A stretch of 20,165 nt of DNA. Origin: a virus. Shown here piece after piece: positions 1-6,612 of the stretch. The position numbers were made by a program, and so were the translations under genes. The notes below the pieces were generated by a model. The model was not told the DNA's origin. It did no database searches and saw only the letters and a program-made list of their open reading frames with translations. The stretch covers positions 1 to 20,165 of the IMG/VR virus record IMGVR_UViG_3300023297_000120. One strand, given 5' to 3'. Within the stretch, counting starts at the first letter, position 1. Each line of letters opens with the position of its first letter.

Positions 1-176
1 CTTTCGATTGTTCTTGATTCATTCAAGATAATCTCGATTTCTTCATCAACCCCTGGTTCGTCCCATGTTGCCGGGTAGCCTTTTGATATTGTAAATTCAA
101 AAGTTATGTCAATATCTAACTCAAATCCGTCAATCTCGATTGTTTTTGTTTTGGTTGTTTCATTTAATGTGATCAT
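1..176 (-). CDS. Small phage hypothetical protein, C-terminus beyond the window
   Basis: Reading the minus strand from the ATG at 176-174 gives an open frame that runs off the window edge (58 codons visible, beginning MITLNETTKTKTIEIDG). An AAGGAAA ribosome binding site lies just upstream. The visible part is acidic and beta-rich in appearance, with a YPATWDEPGVDEE segment; Pro- and Glu-rich stretches of this kind are common in small phage early proteins that have no assigned function. It is the last visible gene of the leftward recombination operon and follows the 24-codon ORF closely. I do not recognise a specific family, so the role is unknown. Confidence 0.6.
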   Translation of the reverse strand, partial: MITLNETTKTKTIEIDGFELDIDITFEFTISKGYPATWDEPGVDEEIEIILNESRTIE

Positions 177-234
177 GCGATTTCCTTTCAGCTAATTCGT
201 ATGGTGTTGTGTCTATTTCTATTTCTTTTTTCAT
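160..234 (-). CDS. 24-residue ORF coupled to the exonuclease gene
   Basis: An ATG at 234-232 overlaps the TGA stop of the exonuclease gene as ATGA, which is the usual signature of translational coupling. The peptide begins MKKEIEIDTTPYELAER and ends after 24 codons, overlapping the start of the next gene. The DTTPYELAE segment resembles the N-terminus of small helical proteins often seen in phage early operons, so this could be a truncated version of a longer family. It may equally be a chance reading frame between two real genes. Confidence 0.4.
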   Translation of the reverse strand: MKKEIEIDTTPYELAERKSHDHIK

Positions 235-818
235 AATGCCATCCTTTCTTCTATATCTTTTATCATTTTAATTCCTGACTCAATCCCTTCTTCCAAAGCC
301 TTGAACTTTTTAGCATCTGGTTCGATTCTTTGCACAAATAAGCGTGTTTCAAAGTTTGGGTTATACACAACATAGTCGCACCAATCTTTCTCGCATATAA
401 GTAGCTGCATTTGCATTTGCCATATATATTTCGTGTCTATCTTTTTATCCAATAATAAATCAAGGTATGTTGAGTCTTTAGGACATTTTATTTCCACCAA
501 GCCATTTTCATCTGCAAGTCTGTCAGGGCTGACTCCAACATGATCCCCTCTCGTAACAAATCCGACCTTTTTTAATACTGTCATGTGTTCAATACTATAT
601 TCACTTGCCGCTTTGTCTTCACGCTCAAGACCTCTTCGCATATCATCGTTTGAGTATGTTTCAATTTGAGCAGAAGAATAATACTCTGACATTATTTTAC
701 GGGTATATGTTTTCAATCCTTTACCGTTAACACCAATAGCTTGAGCATGGGAGCCTGTTAACCTCTGTTCTCTTATTTTCCACCATTCTGGGCTATATTG
801 GCTGAAGTCATATATCAT
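231..818 (-). CDS. YqaJ-like phage recombination exonuclease
   Basis: The product is a 195-residue PD-(D/E)XK nuclease of the YqaJ/lambda-exonuclease type. The family degrades one strand of a DNA end to feed a single-strand annealing protein. Visible family marks are an N-terminal SPEWWKIREQRLTGS segment, a GLEREDKAASEY helix supplying an acidic residue, and the catalytic pair GVSPDRLAD followed by LVEIKCPK, with the metal-binding Asp and the Glu-x-Lys. I chose the ATG at 818-816, not the one at 830, because a GAGG sequence lies at a suitable distance and the start sits one base after the upstream stop codon. Its partner annealing protein is encoded immediately upstream on the same strand, the classic two-gene recombination module. 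Family assignment is firm; the exact start is less so. Confidence 0.88.
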   Translation of the reverse strand: MIYDFSQYSPEWWKIREQRLTGSHAQAIGVNGKGLKTYTRKIMSEYYSSAQIETYSNDDMRRGLEREDKAASEYSIEHMTVLKKVGFVTRGDHVGVSPDRLADENGLVEIKCPKDSTYLDLLLDKKIDTKYIWQMQMQLLICEKDWCDYVVYNPNFETRLFVQRIEPDAKKFKALEEGIESGIKMIKDIEERMAL

Positions 819-819
819 T

Positions 820-1458
820 TTAAGCCTCATTGTATTCTGACTCGATTTGCTTTCTTATCTCTCCAAATTCTTTTTCAGTAGTAACGTATGGGTTGAATTG
901 ATAATGAGATTGGAACTCTTTTTTAGTTGATGGATCTATTATTTTATTTCTTTTGCAGAAACCAACCAACCAAGCAACGTTTTCTTCACCTATTGTTATT
1001 TCTTTTTGCGGAGCTGGTGGCTTGTTTATATATTTAGTTCCATCCCAATTACCCATATAAATATCAGATGCAACACCAATTAATTTCATTGCCGTACTAA
1101 GTGCATCAGTTATCGCCATTTTAAAAGCCTCATCACTTGAATGTGGTCCTTTTGATTCTTTTGCGACTAACATACTACCACCATGACCCGGAATTGGTTC
1201 AGACCAAACACCAGCGTGTAAAAAATATAGCTCAATATCTGCAAATGCAAAAATTTGATTATCAGAACCATTTTCAGTCCATTTATTTGTAACAGTGTAT
1301 TTCCAACCAATACCACACGGCCCAAAAACTTCTGTCATAATATGGTATCTCCACTGTGGTTTTATATCAGACATACCTTTTAACCGACCAGCTTTTATTG
1401 TTTTTAACATATTTGGTGGTGGTGTTGAGACTTTATTCCAGTAAATTAAATTATCCAT
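820..1458 (-). CDS. Rad52/ERF-like single-strand annealing protein
   Basis: This 212-residue protein looks like a phage single-strand annealing recombinase of the Rad52 (Sak-like) type, which coats single-stranded DNA and pairs it with complementary strands. Supporting segments are WNKVSTPPPNMLKTIKAGR near the N-terminus, the PQWRYHIMTEVFGPCGIGW stretch, a GHGGSM turn, and a DEAFKMAITDALSTAMKLIG helix followed by ASDIYMG, which parallels the conserved DNA-binding region of this group. The C-terminal third (after about residue 150) is less conserved and probably mediates partner contacts. It starts in a TAATG overlap with the upstream 69-residue gene and has a GAGGAT ribosome binding site. The pairing with the YqaJ-like exonuclease supports the call. 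ERF is the main alternative name for the same functional class. Confidence 0.8.
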   Translation of the reverse strand: MDNLIYWNKVSTPPPNMLKTIKAGRLKGMSDIKPQWRYHIMTEVFGPCGIGWKYTVTNKWTENGSDNQIFAFADIELYFLHAGVWSEPIPGHGGSMLVAKESKGPHSSDEAFKMAITDALSTAMKLIGVASDIYMGNWDGTKYINKPPAPQKEITIGEENVAWLVGFCKRNKIIDPSTKKEFQSHYQFNPYVTTEKEFGEIRKQIESEYNEA

Positions 1459-1667
1459 TATTCTATCCTCATACCTTGTGAAAGGTTTTTGATTTCTTCC
1501 GGTGCAAATATTCCAACGTGCAATTTTGAATCATATTTTTCTGGATGGGTCTGAATATATGCCCTCTCCATCAATAATGACCTAATTTCAACTTCAACCT
1601 TTTCCATTTCTGGTATTGTCAAAGCTATTAATTCAGAACAGCATTTAATTGCAAAGCGTGGTTCCAT
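1458..1667 (-). CDS. Small hypothetical protein of the recombination operon
   Basis: I place the start at the ATG at 1667-1665 (protein beginning MEPRFAIKCCSELIAL, 69 residues). A GAGGATAAT ribosome binding site precedes it. The frame remains open further upstream to 1775, but that extension reads as low-quality sequence rich in Met and Cys, while another frame there looks like a genuine acidic protein; I treat the extension as spurious. The protein is predicted to be mostly helical, with a central EMEKVEVEIRSLLMERAY helix. It is coupled to the annealing protein gene by a TAATG overlap, so a supporting role in recombination is possible but not shown. No family recognised. Confidence 0.65.
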   Translation of the reverse strand: MEPRFAIKCCSELIALTIPEMEKVEVEIRSLLMERAYIQTHPEKYDSKLHVGIFAPEEIKNLSQGMRIE

Positions 1668-1668
1668 T

Positions 1669-1794
1669 TTAATTATCCTCCAAACTCTTATAAAATGCTT
1701 TGATTTCATCCAACACATCTTCCTCGCACAAACATTCGTGGTCTGACAGATCAGGTAATATGAAATCATCATCAAGCTTGTTGCCGGTTTGAAC
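1669..1794 (-). pseudogene. Acidic small ORF without a usable start codon
   Basis: On the minus strand, a frame ending at the TAA at 1671-1669 encodes an acidic C-terminal segment containing DDDFILPDLSDHE and then CEEDVLDEIKAFYKSLED. Its last codons contain the ribosome binding site of the next gene (stop and start are one base apart). The composition looks like a real phage protein, but the frame is closed by a TGA at 1797-1795 and contains no ATG, GTG or TTG. The preceding stretch in another frame (containing IEFKPATSL) would join it smoothly through a one-base shift near the ATGATGATG triplet run. It may be a frameshifted gene, a sequencing slip or a non-canonical start. Confidence 0.4.
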
Positions 1795-1830
1795 TCAATC
1801 AGTGACCTTGTTTCTTGCTTGAGTGTCTAA

Positions 1831-1858
1831 ATAATATCACAATGAAAGTTAAAGTCAA
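1831..1858 (-). promoter_or_regulatory. Leftward sigma70-type promoter
   Basis: On the minus strand TTGACT (1858-1853) is followed after 16 bp by TATTAT (1836-1831). It faces the recombination operon and is back to back with the rightward promoter 18 bp away. The spacer is one base short of ideal. The region between the two promoters (1859-1875) is the natural place for a shared operator. Confidence 0.6.
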
Positions 1859-1875
1859 GTACAAATAAAAATAGT

Positions 1876-1904
1876 TTGACATTCATGCAATATTAAGGTA
1901 CTAT
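1876..1904 (+). promoter_or_regulatory. Rightward early promoter (PR-like)
   Basis: A perfect TTGACA (1876-1881), a 17 bp spacer and TACTAT (1899-1904) precede the Cro-like gene at 1948. The -35 box and spacing are ideal, and the -10 box matches the consensus at four of six bases. It would drive the replication operon. Confidence 0.65.
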
Positions 1905-1947
1905 ATGATTCAAGTGGAAGGATCATTATAATAAAAGGAGATTTAAA

Positions 1948-2151
1948 TTGAAAAAAGAAAAGTTGTTGGCTAAAGAAATTAGGCTTATAGGTATGACTCA
2001 GAAAGATGTCGCAAAAAAAATAGGTACAAGTGAGATCACTGTTTCTAATTGGATAACTGGAAACTCTGTTATAAGCCCTTTTTATGTTCGGAAGCTGGCT
2101 GAAATAGGTATTCCAAAGACAGCAATAAGAGAACCATCCAAAGAGGTTTAA
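1948..2151 (+). CDS. Small XRE/Cro-like DNA-binding regulator
   Basis: This 67-residue protein is almost entirely one helix-turn-helix domain. The recognisable part is MTQKDVAKKIGTSEITVSNW (about residues 16-35), with the expected helix 2, turn and recognition helix, followed by the Cro/YdaS-like tail of this fold. The start is the TTG at 1948, seven bases after a strong AAAGGAG sequence; no ATG fits. It is the first gene of the rightward operon, the position of Cro in lambdoid phages, so it probably binds the adjacent divergent promoter region to control early transcription. The basic N-terminus (KKEKLLAKE) fits DNA contact. A plain XRE-family regulator without Cro function is the alternative. 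Confidence 0.8.
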   Translation: MKKEKLLAKEIRLIGMTQKDVAKKIGTSEITVSNWITGNSVISPFYVRKLAEIGIPKTAIREPSKEV

Positions 2152-2152
2152 A

Positions 2153-2875
2153 ATGGTTGACGGGTGGGTTAAGCTATGGCGAAAATCCATAGATACTGGA
2201 TTAATTAAGAATCACAATGTGTGGATATTCTGGACATATTGTTTAATGAAAGCAAACCATAAAAAGGATTATAAGCAAGTGGTTGGATTCCAAGAAATAA
2301 TATTACAACCTGGACAGTTTATCTTTGGGCGTAAAAAAGCTGCTGAAGAAACATGGTTGTCAGAACAGAAAATCAGGACTTGTTTATCTTTTTTAAAAAA
2401 GTGTAAAAATCTAACCATCAAAACAACCAACAAATTTAGCATAATAACTATAATAAATTGGGACACTTACCAGAACAAAGAATCAGTAATCAACCAGCAA
2501 TCTAACCAGCATGTAACCAACAGACAACCAACAAGTAACCACAAACAAGAACATAAGAACAAAAGAAAAGAAATATATACAGAAGATTTTGAAACAATCT
2601 GGAAAGCATATCCAAGAAAAATAGGAAAATCAAAAGGGTTCCAAATATACAAAAAGATAAAAGAACCAATACCATCTTTACAAATAATTCTTGATTCAAT
2701 TAAAATACAAAGCAAATCTGAACAATGGGAGAATGAAAAATACATACCACATTTTACAACTTGGCTAAATCAAAGAAGATGGGAAGATGAACTTGAACCA
2801 ATAAACGGCAATTGTGAAATTAAAATAAAATCTCAATCTGAAATAGATCAAGAGAATAAGGAATATGGGATATGA
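2153..2875 (+). CDS. Phage replication initiator / helicase-loader-like protein
   Basis: The 240-residue product has the two-part build of phage replication proteins. An N-terminal winged-helix-like domain (about residues 1-105) begins with GWVKLWRKSIDTGLI and contains the FGRKKAAEETWLSEQKIR helix-turn-helix. A low-complexity Asn/Gln/Thr linker (about 108-140) follows, then a C-terminal region with IWKAYPRKIGKSKGF and YIPHFTTWLNQRRWEDE, a signature shared by DnaD-like, DnaT-like and replication-initiator C-termini. The family binds the phage origin and helps load helicase; a DnaB-like helicase lies two genes downstream. The linker is encoded by a cluster of iterons that may be the origin itself, as in lambda O. 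The gene starts one base after the Cro-like gene and overlaps the methyltransferase gene by ATGA. Confidence 0.82.
   Translation: MVDGWVKLWRKSIDTGLIKNHNVWIFWTYCLMKANHKKDYKQVVGFQEIILQPGQFIFGRKKAAEETWLSEQKIRTCLSFLKKCKNLTIKTTNKFSIITIINWDTYQNKESVINQQSNQHVTNRQPTSNHKQEHKNKRKEIYTEDFETIWKAYPRKIGKSKGFQIYKKIKEPIPSLQIILDSIKIQSKSEQWENEKYIPHFTTWLNQRRWEDELEPINGNCEIKIKSQSEIDQENKEYGI
2491..2545 (+). repeat. Iteron cluster, candidate replication origin
   Basis: The motif AACCA(G/A)C occurs with AACC beginning at 2492, 2504, 2515, 2526 and 2537, a spacing of 12, 11, 11 and 11 bp, close to one DNA turn. Two further AACCA motifs lie at 2413 and 2425, 12 bp apart. The spacing is not a multiple of three throughout, so the regularity is not imposed by the protein code. 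The A-rich stretch that follows (to about 2660) would suit duplex opening. Position inside the initiator gene matches the lambda O arrangement. Confidence 0.6.
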
Positions 2876-3732
2876 ATAATATAGATATTTTTGGAGATGA
2901 AATAATTGAAAATCCTTTATTGAGAAGCAAATTCAAAGAGCCACCATTCTCTATATTGGATACAAAAAGCAGATCTTGGCAAGGCAGAAAAAGGCAATGG
3001 GCAAGACTTGGGATGAAAAGCGAAATAGGCAGAGATTCTGTGGTAATAAATATGGACACCACAAAAAGAGATAAAAATTCTGCAAAATATGTTTCAATAT
3101 TTGATCCTGCTTTATGCGAAGTATTATATCATTGGTTTTGTCCTGATGGTGGGAGTATACTTGACCCTTTTTCTGGTGGTTCTGTGCGTGGTATAGTAGC
3201 AAATTATCTTGGTTTTAAATATACTGGTGTAGATATAAGGCAAGAACAAATTGATAGCAATAGAGATCAAGCCCTCGACATATTAGATATAAATAACCAA
3301 CCATCTTGGTATGTTGGTGATTCTAACGAAATATTAAAAGATAAATGGTTGAATAAATTTGATTTTGTCTTTAGTTGCCCTCCATACGCAAATCTTGAGG
3401 TATATAGTGATTTGGATGGGGATATCTCTAATATGGATTATCATTCTTTCTTAGAATCATATACAAAGATTATAAGAAAATCATGTTCTTTATTAAAATC
3501 TGGGGGGTATGCTTGTTTCGTTGTTGGGGAGGTAAGAGATAAAAAGGGTAATTTTATAGGTTTTGTCCCAGATACTATAAATGCTTTTAAAGAGTGTGGT
3601 ATGTCTTTTTATAACGAAGCTATTTTACTAAATATGATAGCAAGTGCAAGTATGAGAGCATCGGGGAATATGAAAAGTAAAAAGCTTGTAAAAATACACC
3701 AAAACGTCTTAATATTTAAAAAGACATTTTAA
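2872..3732 (+). CDS. Phage N6-adenine or N4-cytosine DNA methyltransferase
   Basis: The 286-residue protein transfers a methyl group from S-adenosylmethionine to an exocyclic amino group in DNA. The SAM-binding motif I is seen as ILDPFSGGSVRG (about residues 93-104), followed by YTGVDIR (acidic residue contacting SAM), and the catalytic motif IV as FSCPPY (about 165-170), with the NPPY-like Pro-Pro-Tyr core. Motif I precedes motif IV. The N-terminal 70 residues, with SRSWQGRKRQWARLG, could carry target recognition. There is no restriction enzyme beside it, so it is an orphan enzyme, likely protecting phage DNA from host restriction or marking replicated DNA. It overlaps the replication gene by ATGA. 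Which base it methylates cannot be decided from sequence. Confidence 0.83.
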   Translation: MNNIDIFGDEIIENPLLRSKFKEPPFSILDTKSRSWQGRKRQWARLGMKSEIGRDSVVINMDTTKRDKNSAKYVSIFDPALCEVLYHWFCPDGGSILDPFSGGSVRGIVANYLGFKYTGVDIRQEQIDSNRDQALDILDINNQPSWYVGDSNEILKDKWLNKFDFVFSCPPYANLEVYSDLDGDISNMDYHSFLESYTKIIRKSCSLLKSGGYACFVVGEVRDKKGNFIGFVPDTINAFKECGMSFYNEAILLNMIASASMRASGNMKSKKLVKIHQNVLIFKKTF

Positions 3733-3739
3733 GGAGATT

Positions 3740-5059
3740 ATGATTTTACCTCACAATACAGACATAGAAGACCATTTGCTGGCATCTATAATTTTAATGC
3801 CTGACAATATACACAAAATAATAGATTTAGACCCTATTGATTTTTACAATTCAATGAACCAGAAAATATTTGGTGCAATGCTGGTATTAAAAGCCAGAAA
3901 AGACCCGATTGAATTACCCATGCTTGGTGCTGTATTAGAATCAAGGGGGTATCTTGATGATAAAATAGGTAAACACCTTACAAATATTGCTGATAATTCT
4001 GAGGTAGCATTAAATCCTTTTGAATATTCCAAGAAAGTTAGAGACTATTCAAAAGCAAGAGACTTGATGATATCCTGTATGAATATTCTTGATAAATGTA
4101 AACAATCAGACGCACCGGATAAAATTATTGAATATGCACAAGAGCAAATAATGTCAGTTGAGCCAACAGGAGCAAGAGATAAATTTTATGATTCTGAAAA
4201 GTTAATGATGGATACTGTTAACCGGATAGATAAAAGCCAGAAATCAAAAAACAAAATTGGGATAAATCTTGGCTTGGTTGGTATAGAAAACAGAATGTTT
4301 GTATCAGGATCAAGATTAATTTATATTTCTGCAAGACCTGGGCAGGGGAAAACCGCACTAATGCTTGCAATGGTTAAACATATAGGATTGCAAAATATAA
4401 AAGTTGGTGTGTTGTCAATTGAAATGGACAAGGAAGAATTAACGGACAGGATGATGTCGGCAGAGACAGGGATTAACTCTTTAACTTTTTATAACCCTGG
4501 CAAATTAACAAGGGAAGATTTTTCAAAAATAGATATGGCAGCAGATACTTTATCAACATTGCCAATACAAATGAATGATTCAAAATCGAGTATTGAAGAT
4601 GTGGTAAGAAGATGTAGAAGAATGAAAAAAGATGGGTGTAAGATTATTTTTATAGATCAGTTATCTAAAATATCATACGCTAAAAGCCTATCTGAATTTC
4701 AAGGTTATACAAAGAATAGTAACAGATTAGCAGAGTTAAAGAAGGAATTAAGAATACCATTAGTTGTGTTGTGTCAGTTGGGTAGAAAGGTTGAAGAAAC
4801 AGCAACAAAACGTCCACAAATGATATATCTCAAGCAGACTGGGGCGATAGAAGAGGACGGGGATGTGATCTTATTCATCTATAGACCAGGGGTTTACGGA
4901 TTAAAAAATAACGCAGGTGAAAAACACGATAAGTCTTTTACAGAAATCATAATGGCAAAGTGCCGGAATGGAATACCTGGAAGTGATTTCACAACGAAAT
5001 TTGATATTAAAAAAGGCTGTTTTAACTTTAATAATATAATTAAATATGGAGATGTTTAA
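3740..5059 (+). CDS. DnaB-like replicative DNA helicase
   Basis: The 439-residue product is a hexameric replicative helicase of the DnaB family, which unwinds DNA at the phage fork. An N-terminal helical domain (DIEDHLLASIILMPDNIHKI at the start, about residues 1-110) is typical. The RecA-like core carries Walker A in SARPGQGKTALMLA (about 197-210), the IEMDKEEL segment, Walker B as KIIFIDQLSKI, and a CQLGR motif followed by KQTGAIEEDGDVILFIYRP, where family members have LR.SG.IEQDAD. A strong AAGGAG precedes the ATG at 3740. It follows the initiator and methyltransferase genes in one operon. Length is close to the usual 440-470 residues. No intein is present. Confidence 0.92.
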   Translation: MILPHNTDIEDHLLASIILMPDNIHKIIDLDPIDFYNSMNQKIFGAMLVLKARKDPIELPMLGAVLESRGYLDDKIGKHLTNIADNSEVALNPFEYSKKVRDYSKARDLMISCMNILDKCKQSDAPDKIIEYAQEQIMSVEPTGARDKFYDSEKLMMDTVNRIDKSQKSKNKIGINLGLVGIENRMFVSGSRLIYISARPGQGKTALMLAMVKHIGLQNIKVGVLSIEMDKEELTDRMMSAETGINSLTFYNPGKLTREDFSKIDMAADTLSTLPIQMNDSKSSIEDVVRRCRRMKKDGCKIIFIDQLSKISYAKSLSEFQGYTKNSNRLAELKKELRIPLVVLCQLGRKVEETATKRPQMIYLKQTGAIEEDGDVILFIYRPGVYGLKNNAGEKHDKSFTEIIMAKCRNGIPGSDFTTKFDIKKGCFNFNNIIKYGDV

Positions 5060-5060
5060 A

Positions 5061-5171
5061 ATGACAAAAAAAGAAATGCACGAAGAAATAACAAAACTAA
5101 AAATTGAGATTGATAGATATAAAATAATCATTGAGCAACTAAAAAAGCTTGTTAGTTTGTTGAGATTTTAA
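5061..5171 (+). CDS. 36-residue coiled-coil micro-protein
   Basis: Immediately after the helicase stop, an ATG with a GGAG sequence a short distance upstream opens a 36-codon frame. The peptide is a single charged helix with a leucine/isoleucine heptad look (ITKLKIEIDRYKIIIEQLKK), so it probably forms a coiled coil. Small coiled-coil peptides of this kind are common after phage replication genes. Function is unknown, and a role as a helicase partner would be only a guess from position. Confidence 0.55.
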   Translation: MTKKEMHEEITKLKIEIDRYKIIIEQLKKLVSLLRF

Positions 5172-5204
5172 AAAAATAATACTAGCAGAAAACCTAAAAC
5201 AATT

Positions 5205-5250
5205 AATATAATAAAACCGTTGCTACGGGCGAGCCGTAGAACTTAATATT
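5205..5250 (+). repeat. Intergenic attC-like hairpin, copy 1
   Basis: GTT (5219-5221), an unpaired G (5222) and CTACGG (5223-5228) pair with CCGTAG (5234-5239) and AAC (5240-5242) around a GCGAG loop. An outer AATAT/ATATT pairing brackets it. The element ends directly at the GGAG ribosome binding site of the next gene. The single bulged G on one arm recurs in the other copies. Confidence 0.75.
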
Positions 5251-5260
5251 GGAGCGGACT

Positions 5261-5539
5261 ATGAATAAAATTATCTATGTAGCAAGTTGTTTAACGTGTC
5301 CTGAACGTAACATTATCAGGACAGGTGGAAATATTGGAAAGCAATGGTGCGGTTTTTCTCAGGAAATATTACCGGACACTCTGTTAAGGTTCCCAAAGTT
5401 TTGCCCCCTTGATGACCAGCCGTCCAATACTGCAATGCACGTGGACAAAGAGCCTTGCAGTTATTATTGTAATTACACCAAAATAAATCACCCGAGTCAT
5501 AAATATTGTTGCGATTGCGGACGGGCTCTTAGCCAGTGA
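5261..5539 (+). CDS. Cys-rich putative zinc-binding protein
   Basis: The start is the ATG at 5261, six bases after GGAG; a TTG 12 bases earlier lies inside the ribosome binding site and is rejected. The 92-residue protein has three cysteine groups: CLTCP near residue 10, single Cys residues in the middle (WCGFS and FCPLD), and a C-terminal pattern C-x3-C, then YCCDCGRALSQ, which is a short zinc-ribbon ending. The first half, with its CxxCP and a W-C-G-F segment, resembles small phage or plasmid metal-binding proteins. The last codons lie within the second hairpin repeat, as in other genes of this array. A nucleic-acid or protein-binding adaptor is likely; no family is named. Confidence 0.7.
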   Translation: MNKIIYVASCLTCPERNIIRTGGNIGKQWCGFSQEILPDTLLRFPKFCPLDDQPSNTAMHVDKEPCSYYCNYTKINHPSHKYCCDCGRALSQ

Positions 5540-5556
5540 TTTACGACATTATTTTT
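5503..5556 (+). repeat. attC-like hairpin, divergent copy 2
   Basis: The left part (AAATATTGTTGC) lies inside the 3' end of the preceding gene, a GGCT-CTT-AGCC hairpin lies in the middle, and the right part GTGATTTACGACATTATTTTT shares the spacing and the ACATTATTTTT ending of copy 4. The ending again precedes a GGAG ribosome binding site. The right half is convincing; pairing of the left half is imperfect. An alternative long-range pairing is AAATCAC (5485-5491) with GTGATTT (5536-5542). Confidence 0.5.
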
Positions 5557-5571
5557 AAAAAAGGAGTGACG

Positions 5572-5787
5572 ATGAAAGTACCAGTATACATTACCACTAA
5601 TGCAAGCTTTTACATTGGTGACGTTGAGATAGACACACCAGAACAGTTTATTGATGCATCAGACAAATTATGGGAAAGCCAAGATTATGACACCCCAACT
5701 CTTTGTCACCAGTGTGCTGATTTGGAGCTTAGTGACTTCGATGTTTTGGAAAGTCACCTTGATTATTACTTCAAACCAGAAAAATAA
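5572..5787 (+). CDS. Small acidic hypothetical protein of the cassette-like array
   Basis: The ATG at 5572 follows AAGGAG with good spacing and gives 71 residues beginning MKVPVYITTNASFY. The protein is acidic, probably mixed alpha/beta, with a single CHQC pair in the middle (TPTLCHQCADLEL) and a C-terminal helix SDFDVLESHLDYYF. The CxxC could bind metal only with a partner. The gene sits between two hairpin repeats, with its TAATAA end forming the left arm of the second. No family recognised and no function inferred. Confidence 0.65.
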   Translation: MKVPVYITTNASFYIGDVEIDTPEQFIDASDKLWESQDYDTPTLCHQCADLELSDFDVLESHLDYYFKPEK

Positions 5788-5800
5788 TAAAACAATGCTA
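5781..5800 (+). repeat. Left-half remnant of the hairpin repeat, copy 3
   Basis: AATAATAAAACAATGCTAC resembles the left arm of the family (AATAATAACC then GTTGCAAC), overlaps the stop of the preceding gene in the same way, and runs straight into a GGAGG ribosome binding site. The hairpin stem and right arm are missing, as if deleted. Confidence 0.4.
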
Positions 5801-5811
5801 CTGGAGGAATA

Positions 5812-5976
5812 ATGGATGTATTAAATTTCAAACCTAAAAATGTATTACCAAATGAACTTATAGACCAATTATCAGAATATTGGTGTGATTCAGACGATAC
5901 CAGGACTGAAAATTTAGAACAATTTATTCAAAGGGTTGCAGAAATTGGGCAGTGGTATGGGAGGAAACAAAACTAA
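5812..5976 (+). CDS. 54-residue hypothetical protein
   Basis: The ATG at 5812 follows CTGGAGGAATA, a strong ribosome binding site. The 54-residue product begins MDVLNFKPKN and is acidic in the middle (CDSDDTRTENLEQ) with a C-terminal helix ending in WYGRKQN. A similar type of short protein, with a FxP start, a helix and a tryptophan-containing tail, is common in phage accessory regions. It lies directly after the truncated third hairpin. Function unknown; the strong ribosome binding site and codon pattern are the evidence that it is expressed. Confidence 0.6.
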   Translation: MDVLNFKPKNVLPNELIDQLSEYWCDSDDTRTENLEQFIQRVAEIGQWYGRKQN

Positions 5977-6028
5977 GACGGTTAGACGGTGATTCATTAA
6001 TGAAATGTGGTGAGTATAGGGAGTAAAT

Positions 6029-6379
6029 ATGCAAGATTACCAAGAGATAAAAACACTAAAGCTGGCATATATTAAAAAATGTAAAGAGCTTGAAACTGCA
6101 TTATCTAAATACCAAGAGCTATCTGAAAAAATGGCAAGCACAGAAAGGGATTATTTGGTCGCTAAAAGTATATGCATACTTGACTTAAAGGATCAGGGCC
6201 AGTCTGTTACATTAATTCCTGCGATTGTAAAAGGCAAAGTAGCTGACGAAAGGTTCGAAATGCGAAAAGCGGAGGGTATATTCCATGCTTGCAGGGAAAA
6301 TGTGAAAAGGCTCCACGCTAATTTAGACGCTTACAGATCGTTGTTATCAGTTGCTAAAAGCGAAATGGACATAAGATGA
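6029..6379 (+). CDS. Coiled-coil hypothetical protein
   Basis: The 116-residue product is nearly all helix. Heptad-like stretches span about residues 8-45 (AYIKKCKELETALSKYQELS) and 75-112, separated by a short turn region with GQSVTLIPAIVKGKVADER. A GGGAG ribosome binding site precedes the ATG. The antiparallel two-helix arrangement is seen in many small phage proteins of unknown function located near HNH and resolvase genes. The stop overlaps the HNH gene start by ATGA, so the two are translated together. No specific family is recognised. Confidence 0.65.
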   Translation: MQDYQEIKTLKLAYIKKCKELETALSKYQELSEKMASTERDYLVAKSICILDLKDQGQSVTLIPAIVKGKVADERFEMRKAEGIFHACRENVKRLHANLDAYRSLLSVAKSEMDIR

Positions 6380-6612
6380 AAAAACTCAAAAGAAATAGCA
6401 AAGCATGGAAAGACAGAGTAGACGCTCTTTGTGAAAGAGAAAGCCATTTATGTCAATGTTGTGGAAAATGGTTACAAAGAAACGAATCGGCAGCCCATCA
6501 CATAAAAACATTCGGTAGTTCTGGCAACGATAATCTTGATAATTTAGCTTTAGTTTGCACAAAATGTCATTTTAAAATTCATTCAGGTAACTTAAAGATT
6601 AAAGGAATATGA
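6376..6612 (+). CDS. HNH endonuclease-like protein
   Basis: This 78-residue protein contains a complete small HNH motif: CQCCGKW (zinc pair), AAHHIKTFG (catalytic His), NLDNLALVC and CTKCHFKIHSG (second zinc pair and final His). HNH domains of this size nick or cut DNA in a metal-dependent way. Free-standing versions in phages are homing enzymes or packaging-associated nucleases. This one lies between a coiled-coil gene and a resolvase-like gene and overlaps both by ATGA, which argues for an operon member more than an inserted homing gene. The basic N-terminus (KKLKRNSKAWKDRVD) fits DNA binding. All metal and catalytic positions appear present. Confidence 0.85.
   Translation: MKKLKRNSKAWKDRVDALCERESHLCQCCGKWLQRNESAAHHIKTFGSSGNDNLDNLALVCTKCHFKIHSGNLKIKGI

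Noticed and set aside
1668-1775. Upstream extension (MMMISYYLIC start) of the 69-residue gene
   Set aside because: Composition is poor, and another frame in the same stretch looks coding; a good ribosome binding site sits at the internal ATG at 1667.
5977-6028. Another right-half remnant (ACGGTGATTCATTA) and a TTCATTAATGAA palindrome
   Set aside because: Too short to separate from chance in AT-rich DNA; no left arm is present.
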